NCBI GenBank assembly: GCA_041749075.1
Contig: JBGTBY010000028.1
Coordinates: forward strand, 17,549-81,548
Source of the DNA: CAMTWZ01 sp041749075
GTDB taxonomy: Bacteria; Bacteroidota; Rhodothermia; Balneolales; HLUCCA01
Direction of reading: 5' to 3'
Length of the DNA stretch: 64,000 nucleotides
Shown one piece after another: positions 59,324 to 64,000 of the stretch. The position numbers and the translations under genes were made by a program. The stretch's first letter is position 1, and every line of letters starts with the position of its first letter. The notes beneath the pieces are model-generated. The model did no database searches. It had not been told where the DNA came from and saw nothing but the letters and a program-made list of their open reading frames with translations.

Positions 59324-60316
59324 TTATAAGATACCAAGCTTTTTGAATGCGTCCAATCGCGCGCCAAGAGTGAGTTTCATGATCGTCAATCGATTTGGAC
59401 TGATCATATGAGATATCTCACGATCCAGAACTTGTTGCGCGATGTCGAAGTTCTCAATGTTTAAAACGAGTCGAATCGTTTCATCGTATTCTGGGAAATC
59501 GTTCAACATCAGCTGGATGAGCTCGATATGTCCGATTTCCGGCACCCCGTCCCAACCGGTTTTGGGCTTGGATTCAGACACATATTTACTCAATGCCGGT
59601 TGAGAGTTGGGTCTCGAGATAATTTCGTCAATTGCTTTGTCTGATTTGTTCCAGTGCAACGCTCGAGCCGTATCAAAAATCGGAGCGAATCGAGTTTGCC
59701 CAGTTTTCACGTTTCTCAGCACACCCCAATTGTACATGTGACGATCGTTGTTGCCAATCATGGCATCGAACGCCAATAAGCGCACAAAGGAAAGAATGAG
59801 TTCGTCAGATTCTTTCTCATATAGCTGTTTCAATGATGCCATGACGACTTGGAACGTGAACAAATTTCTCGATTCACCCTTGGCTTCAACAAACTCCACG
59901 AACTCGTCGTCACCCAAATATCCAGCCAATATCTGAGCACCATGATCCAGTATTTCGTCATGCTTTCGAAAATTGAGACTCAGAAAGCGAAGTTGTCCCC
60001 GAACATACATCAGTCGACTTGAGGCCATGGTCAACCCAATCCTCTCACCTATCTGATTCAGTGCATATTCGGTTATGGATTCGCTCGGGTACCATTTTTG
60101 ACCTACTTTCGCAATGTAGACTGGCCAAGAATGAGGGCGATTCTGTCTAATAATCCCCGACTCATGATCATAGATCGCTAGAAGGTCTTTAGGGGCATCA
60201 CCTGCAACCGTTTGAGATAAGACGCGACATTGACGCAGCTTCAGATGTGGAATCCCTTTCAGTGGCCTTTGATCGGAACCGCTATATTTCTCAATGATCG
60301 CGCGTTCAAGGCTCAT
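59324..60316 (-). CDS. HipA-like Ser/Thr kinase lacking the N-terminal subdomain
   Basis: 330 residues, against about 440 in HipA. The kinase signature is clear: FDAMIGNNDRHMYNWGVL (residues 184-200) gives catalytic D191 and Asn196, followed by the metal-binding aspartate in FAPIFDTARALHW (D215); VYIAKVG (K70) is the probable ATP-anchoring lysine. The Gly-rich loop with autophosphorylated serines seen in HipA is not obvious. A strong AAGGAGG precedes the ATG. HipA kinases arrest growth by phosphorylating GltX or TrpS; the target here is unknown. No HTH (HipB) gene adjoins. Confidence 0.72.
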   Translation of the reverse strand: MSLERAIIEKYSGSDQRPLKGIPHLKLRQCRVLSQTVAGDAPKDLLAIYDHESGIIRQNRPHSWPVYIAKVGQKWYPSESITEYALNQIGERIGLTMASSRLMYVRGQLRFLSLNFRKHDEILDHGAQILAGYLGDDEFVEFVEAKGESRNLFTFQVVMASLKQLYEKESDELILSFVRLLAFDAMIGNNDRHMYNWGVLRNVKTGQTRFAPIFDTARALHWNKSDKAIDEIISRPNSQPALSKYVSESKPKTGWDGVPEIGHIELIQLMLNDFPEYDETIRLVLNIENFDIAQQVLDREISHMISPNRLTIMKLTLGARLDAFKKLGIL

Positions 60317-60413
60317 TCTCCCTCCTTCAACCTCGCTTCGAGTTGTTGATATTCCCCCAAATGCGCCCGCATGAGCGATTTCCAGAGTTTTGTGTGATTC
60401 TTCTGTCTATTCA

Positions 60414-60446
60414 GCATCCCGCTTCCCGCATCCCGCATCCCGCATC
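60414..60446. repeat. Tandem heptanucleotide repeat
   Basis: Four copies of GCWTCCC (GCATCCC, GCTTCCC, GCATCCC, GCATCCC) at 60414-60441 plus a partial GCATC, ending at the 3' end of rmlD. Shares AGCATCCCGC with the spacer at 51513-51522. The remaining intergenic bases 60317-60413 show nothing else. Confidence 0.7.
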
Positions 60447-61299
60447 ATTCCCCCACCATCCTCCTCAACCCCTCTTTCCAGCTCTCCACATCGGTGCCTG
60501 GAAGCTCCTCGAGCTTCCTCACATCCAGCCTCGAATACGCAGGCCTCAGCGCCGGAGTCGGGAAATCATCGGTCGTGATGGGGATGACGCGCGTCTTCAT
60601 GCCCGACATCTCCAAGGCTTCCGCAGCGAACGCATACCAGGTGGTGACGTCTTCAGATGCCACATGCCAGGTACCGGAAAGTCCGAGGTTGGCCAGATAA
60701 TGTGAGTTTTTCACGACGTTGTCGGTGAAGGATGGCGCACCACGTTGATCGGCCACCACACGAAGCTCCTCGCGCTCGGCACCAAGCCGAAGCATCGTTT
60801 TCACGAAATTGGGTCCGTACTTTCCGCACAACCAGGCCACACGGATGAGCAAGAACCGACATCCGCTTTCCAACAATCGCCGCTCCCCATCCGCCTTCGA
60901 TGCGCCATAGGTGTTGATCGGCGCATGGAGATGATCCTCGGCATAGCCTTTCGGGAAGGATTTGGCATCGTCCCCGCTTCCCGCAAACACATAATCCGTG
61001 GAATAATGAATGAGCAAGATGCCGCGACTTTTGCATGCATCCGCCAGCTTGCCAACCGCCCATCCGTTCACCAGAAACGCGCGCTCGGGCTCGGATTCGG
61101 CCTTGTCTACTTTCGTGTAAGCGGCGCAATTCACGATGGTTTCGGGTTTAACAAGGTCGAGGAAATCGTCGATGTCGGCCGGTTTGGTGATGTCGCATTC
61201 GGCGGAGGTCACCGCCTGAAACGGAATGCCTTTTTCGCGCAGGAAATGACACCATTCTTGACCCAATTGTCCGCCTGCTCCGAGGATGAGATACTTCAT
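60445..61299 (-). CDS. rmlD: dTDP-4-dehydrorhamnose reductase
   Basis: 284 residues from ATG 61299 (MKYLILGAGGQLGQEWC); a 170-codon frame upstream lies antisense to murB and is discarded. SDR fold with the GAGGQLGQ NAD(P) loop, the catalytic tyrosine/lysine in INTYGASKADGER, STDYVFAGSG, and substrate region VADQRGAPSFT. It reduces dTDP-4-keto-rhamnose to dTDP-L-rhamnose. rmlA, rmlB and rmlC are not nearby. A TACCTTCG box ends 3 nt before the ATG. Confidence 0.93.
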   Translation of the reverse strand: MKYLILGAGGQLGQEWCHFLREKGIPFQAVTSAECDITKPADIDDFLDLVKPETIVNCAAYTKVDKAESEPERAFLVNGWAVGKLADACKSRGILLIHYSTDYVFAGSGDDAKSFPKGYAEDHLHAPINTYGASKADGERRLLESGCRFLLIRVAWLCGKYGPNFVKTMLRLGAEREELRVVADQRGAPSFTDNVVKNSHYLANLGLSGTWHVASEDVTTWYAFAAEALEMSGMKTRVIPITTDDFPTPALRPAYSRLDVRKLEELPGTDVESWKEGLRRMVGE

Positions 61300-61302
61300 G
61301 GA

Positions 61303-61310
61303 CGAAGGTA
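61303..61310 (-). promoter_or_regulatory. Putative leaderless promoter box of rmlD
   Basis: TACCTTCG, then TCC (as read on the minus strand, GTCC context), 3 nt before ATG 61299. The divergent murB start is 46 nt away. Confidence 0.45.
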
Positions 61311-61345
61311 AGGAGTTGACAGCGTTTCTGTAAATTGTGGAACCT

Positions 61346-62359
61346 ATGATGATGCAAGCCCATGCCGATCTCAAAACCCTGAATACCTTTGGCATTTCCG
61401 CACGCGCGGCGGTGTTGGTGATGATCGGAAAACCGGCCGAATTGAATGAATTGGCCGCGATGCCGGGCTTCGAAACCCGCGATTGGCGCGTGTTGGGAGG
61501 AGGTTCGAATGTGCTACTCACAGGCGACATCCATAAACCGGTCGTTCGAATCGCGATTCCCGGAATGAAGGTCATCGAAACCCACGGAAACGAGGTGATC
61601 GTGGAAGCCGGATCCGGCATTGTCTGGCATAAATTCGTGATGTGGACCTTGAAGAACGGCTTCTTCGGACTCGAAAACTTATCCCTCATTCCTGGAACCG
61701 TGGGTGCCTCCCCCATCCAGAACATCGGCGCGTATGGCGTGGAGCTGGTCGATGTCTTCAACTCCCTCGACGCATGGGACATCCGCTCTGGCCTCATCCG
61801 CACCTTCACGACGGACGACTGCGCCTTCAGCTACCGCGATTCCGTCTTCAAACACGAGGCGAAGGACCGGTTCATCATCACCAAGGTCCGATTCAAACTC
61901 AGCACCGTTCCCTCATTGAAGCTCGATTATGGGACGATCCGCGCTGAGCTCGCTTCCTTAAAGATCTCCTCACCAACGCCGCTGGATGTAAGCGCCGCGG
62001 TGGTGAACATCCGGCGTTCCAAATTGCCAGATCCTGCCGACATCGGCAATGCGGGCAGTTTTTTCAAGAACCCGACGATTCCACAATCTCACTATGACTC
62101 GTTGAAAGGGAATTTCCCAGACATGCCGGGGTATCCATCGGATGCAGGAATCAAAGTTCCGGCGGGATGGCTCATCGAGCAGGCCGGTTGGAAAGGATAT
62201 CGCGATGGCCACATCGGCGTGCATGCCAAGCAAGCGCTGGTATTGGTGAACTATGGCGCCGCGAATGGGTCGGATTTGGTGGAGCTGGCCACGAACATCC
62301 GCGACGATGTGATGCGCAACTATGGCATCGACATCCATCCGGAAGTCAATATCTGGTGA
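61346..62359 (+). CDS. murB: UDP-N-acetylenolpyruvoylglucosamine reductase
   Basis: About 337 residues; three consecutive ATGs at 61346, 61349 and 61352 are all possible. FAD-binding LKTLNTFGISARA and WRVLGGGSNVLLTGD, then NLSLIPGTVGASPIQNIGAYGVE, the YRDSVFK tyrosine/arginine region, and NAGSFFKNP with the catalytic serine. It makes UDP-MurNAc with NADPH. Two-domain type I MurB with the Tyr loop. Its end overlaps the convergent RES toxin gene by 14 nt. Confidence 0.96.
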   Translation: MMMQAHADLKTLNTFGISARAAVLVMIGKPAELNELAAMPGFETRDWRVLGGGSNVLLTGDIHKPVVRIAIPGMKVIETHGNEVIVEAGSGIVWHKFVMWTLKNGFFGLENLSLIPGTVGASPIQNIGAYGVELVDVFNSLDAWDIRSGLIRTFTTDDCAFSYRDSVFKHEAKDRFIITKVRFKLSTVPSLKLDYGTIRAELASLKISSPTPLDVSAAVVNIRRSKLPDPADIGNAGSFFKNPTIPQSHYDSLKGNFPDMPGYPSDAGIKVPAGWLIEQAGWKGYRDGHIGVHAKQALVLVNYGAANGSDLVELATNIRDDVMRNYGIDIHPEVNIW

Positions 62360-62807
62360 TCCGCAGATCCTGGCCCATTTCTTCCACACCGATGATGTGG
62401 ATGTCTTTCATGTCGGCATGCAACGGATTCAATAACACATGATATTCCTGCGGGATGAGGATGGATGGTACGAATGCGCCCACATACTCTTTCTTCGCCA
62501 AAAACTGGTCCCCTAAATGCTGCGCCACGTGTGGAAACATGTTCAAATTCCATCCCATCGGCAGATCATCGATCGACCACATGTCGAGCGGCATTTCAAG
62601 TGGAATTTCGAACTCGGTGATCACCCATTTGTCTTGCGAATGAAGTCCGCCGAAACGCACATACAATTCAAGTAGTGCCAAGGACAAATTGGGCGAAGCA
62701 TAGATTGCTGGACGACCTTTCGAGTTCCAGCGTCCGCCCAAGCGACTGGCTTCGACGCCTGTCTTATCCCAGGAATTCGCCAATAAACTGATGCGATAGA
62801 CAATCAC
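62346..62807 (-). CDS. RES-domain toxin (NAD+-degrading type)
   Basis: 153 residues from GTG 62807, which overlaps the antitoxin stop as GTGA; upstream codons in this frame lie in the antitoxin. The family core is plain: VYRISLLANSW, then SRLGGRWNSKGRPAIYASPNLSLALLELYVRF (Arg-Glu-Ser set, residues 5-51) and a C-terminal VPSILIPQEYHVLLNPLHADMKDI. RES toxins such as ParT and MbcT modify or degrade NAD+, or ADP-ribosylate targets, and stop growth. Operonic with a Xre/MbcA-type antitoxin. Confidence 0.9.
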   Translation of the reverse strand: MIVYRISLLANSWDKTGVEASRLGGRWNSKGRPAIYASPNLSLALLELYVRFGGLHSQDKWVITEFEIPLEMPLDMWSIDDLPMGWNLNMFPHVAQHLGDQFLAKKEYVGAFVPSILIPQEYHVLLNPLHADMKDIHIIGVEEMGQDLRITRY

Positions 62808-63235
62808 GCCACCACTCCATGCATGATTCGAAGCAATAGGGATTTCACAATGTCGATGCCGGCATGCGTGCGGATGAGGGCGATCGGTTTCTCGCCATCG
62901 AAATCGGGATGGGGTGCTCTTAACCATCCGGCAACATCCTCTCCAGACGTGAACACATCCAAGGCGATGACCGTTAGGCGAGCGATTTCAAAGATGCGTT
63001 CGGCGGTAAGTCCGTCGATTCGGGGATGGTCGTTAAACCAACGCTGAAGGGTGCGGTCGGATACCGCCAAAATCGAAGCCCATTCTTTGTTTGTCAGAGG
63101 GAGGGTTTCAGCCAATTCCTCGAATACGGAATAGGAGAACCCTTTTTCGATGCGTTGATTGATCTCCTGAATGGCTGGCTGTTCGGCCTCTTCGTAATGG
63201 AGAATCGGGTCTTCCAGAAAGATGTAGCGTTTCAT
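62804..63235 (-). CDS. Xre/ParS-type antitoxin of the RES toxin
   Basis: 143 residues from ATG 63235 (MKRYIFLEDPILHYEEAEQ); TTG 63244 lies in the operator and is unlikely. A helix-turn-helix-like middle (LPLTNKEWASILAVSDRTLQRWFNDHPRIDGLTAERIFEIARLTVIALDVF) and the C-terminal toxin-binding DUF2384 region (DVAGWLRAPHPDFDGEKPIALIRTHAGIDIVKSLLLRI) with the conserved P-x-P-x-x-L-like turn. It neutralises the RES toxin and should repress its own operon through the inverted repeat directly upstream. Confidence 0.9.
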   Translation of the reverse strand: MKRYIFLEDPILHYEEAEQPAIQEINQRIEKGFSYSVFEELAETLPLTNKEWASILAVSDRTLQRWFNDHPRIDGLTAERIFEIARLTVIALDVFTSGEDVAGWLRAPHPDFDGEKPIALIRTHAGIDIVKSLLLRIMHGVVA

Positions 63236-63238
63236 AAT

Positions 63239-63269
63239 GACCAATGTCGTAAGAAATACGACATTGGTC
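63239..63269. promoter_or_regulatory. 13-bp inverted repeat, operator of Xre/RES operon
   Basis: Half-site GACCAATGTCGTA and its perfect reverse complement, separated by AGAAA (63252-63256). It begins 4 nt before the antitoxin ATG, so bound antitoxin would block both the promoter and early translation region. No T-run follows, so it is not a terminator. Confidence 0.72.
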
Positions 63270-63286
63270 TATTAGAAAATCCTTAA

Positions 63287-64000
63287 TTAGAGAAGCATTG
63301 TGGCGGGGTTCTCCAGGAAGCCACGGACCGAATTCAGGAACTGCGCAGCAACGGCTCCATCCACCACACGATGGTCGCTGGAGAGGGTCACTTTCATGCG
63401 TTTTCCAGGTACGATTGCGCCGTTTTCGACGACAGGAACATCACGGATTGCACCAACCGCCAAGATGCAGGCGTTCGGCGGATTGATGATCGCGGTAAAT
63501 TCTTCAATGCCAAACATGCCGAGATTCGAAATCGTGAATGTGCTGCCTTCCCAATCTTTCGGCTCAAGTTTGCGGTCGCGCGCACGTTTGGCCAAATCTT
63601 TGGTTTCGGCAGAAATCTGGGCCAAGCCTTTTTGATCGGTGTTGCGGATGACCGGAGTCACCAATCCGTCTTCGATGGCCACGGCTACAGCCACGTGCAC
63701 AGAACCGTATTCGCGGATGATATCGCCCAACCAACTGCTGTTTACCGCCTTGTGTTTGCGGAGCGCCATCGCACAGGCTTTCACAACGAGGTCGTTGAAG
63801 CTGATTTTCACCTCACCGGATGCGTTCAAGGCTTCGCGAACCGACACCGCATTCTTCATGTCGATGTCGATCGTCTCGTAGAAATGCGGGTTCGTGAATT
63901 TGGATTCGGCCAAACGCTTGGCGATCGTTTTGCGCATCTGGGAGATGCGGGTGTCGGTGTCGGGGCGGATGGCATCCGCCCTCGGGGTCGCACCCGCCCT
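63287..64000 (-). CDS. Dihydrolipoamide acetyltransferase (E2) catalytic domain, 5' end outside window
   Basis: About 237 codons to the window edge. The frame is open to 64000 and reads IRPDTDTRISQMRKTIAKRLAESK, the start of the 2-oxoacid dehydrogenase acyltransferase domain. Active-site His/Asp are in LSSDHRVVDGAVAAQFLNSVRGFLENP, and TISNLGMFGIEEFTAIINPPNACILAVG is the conserved core. Alanine/proline-rich RAGATPRADA just upstream is probably the interdomain linker. Pyruvate dehydrogenase E2 is most likely; the lipoyl and E1-binding domains are beyond the edge. Confidence 0.92.
   Translation of the reverse strand, partial: RAGATPRADAIRPDTDTRISQMRKTIAKRLAESKFTNPHFYETIDIDMKNAVSVREALNASGEVKISFNDLVVKACAMALRKHKAVNSSWLGDIIREYGSVHVAVAVAIEDGLVTPVIRNTDQKGLAQISAETKDLAKRARDRKLEPKDWEGSTFTISNLGMFGIEEFTAIINPPNACILAVGAIRDVPVVENGAIVPGKRMKVTLSSDHRVVDGAVAAQFLNSVRGFLENPATMLL

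Noticed and set aside
60414..60446. Possible CRISPR repeat
   Set aside because: Units are 7 nt, contiguous, without spacers; no cas genes in the window.
61300..61809. Upstream 170-codon extension of rmlD on the minus strand
   Set aside because: It lies antisense to murB, shows no family signal, and the conserved start MKYLILGAGGQLGQ is at 61299 with a promoter box in front.

Overview
The window is a gene-dense, mid-GC bacterial chromosome segment, most likely from the FCB group (Bacteroidota sensu lato, of Rhodothermia/Balneolia/Ignavibacteria type). The lineage is inferred from two proteins with Por/type IX (T9SS) C-terminal sorting domains, a T9SS plug-protein homologue, an LptC lipoprotein beside an OstA/LptA-like protein, a peptidase-MA/TolB/BamA fusion, a 31-residue AURKAIP1/COX24-type protein, and promoter-like boxes close to the Bacteroidota -7 element TAnnTTTG. 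I cannot fix the species.

Layout: (1) 1-4984, minus: TolC-family protein, MlaC-like protein, two glycosyltransferases and a polysaccharide flippase cut by the window edge. (2) 5097-13393, minus: guaB, LytM/M23 endopeptidase, bactofilin, atpZ, atpI-like gene and atpBEFHAG, followed by tRNA-Ser(UGA) and a hairpin terminator; atpD and atpC are absent. (3) 13478-20269, plus: a surface-polysaccharide operon (wecE-like aminotransferase, FemAB/GNAT-like protein, Wzx flippase, three glycosyltransferases), largely chained by 4-base stop/start overlaps. (4) 20266-29762: small unknown protein, CPA2 antiporter, folD, a sigma-54 response regulator, PtsN-like EIIA, then ccmB, holB, dapF and the T9SS plug lipoprotein. 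(5) 29759-42676, minus: the envelope fusion protein, rnr, tamB, aroB, aroK, rqcH. (6) 42706-48050: an unknown protein, a 31-residue ribosome-associated protein, HU, an alanine/sodium symporter, upp, lptC, and an LptA-like protein. (7) 48043-51530: an AT-richer accessory island with a T9SS reprolysin-type metalloprotease whose signal peptide is separated from the body by an in-frame TAA, a lipoprotein, and a small outer-membrane barrel gene carrying in-frame TAG and TGA. (8) 51533-64000: EF-G-like GTPase, asparaginase with an internal 22-bp palindrome, PolB-like exonuclease, DUF2207 protein, T9SS sugar dehydrogenase, an antitoxin-like protein beside a split HipA-like kinase pair, rmlD, murB, a Xre/RES toxin-antitoxin operon with a 13-bp inverted-repeat operator, and a partial pyruvate dehydrogenase E2 gene.

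Most notable: six transcription units open with a TAnnTTCN box exactly 3 nt before the ATG, which predicts leaderless mRNAs; three in-frame nonsense codons with no frameshift lie in two genes 1.1 kb apart; the split HipA-like kinase pair has no HTH partner; and the RES toxin operon has a long perfect operator.
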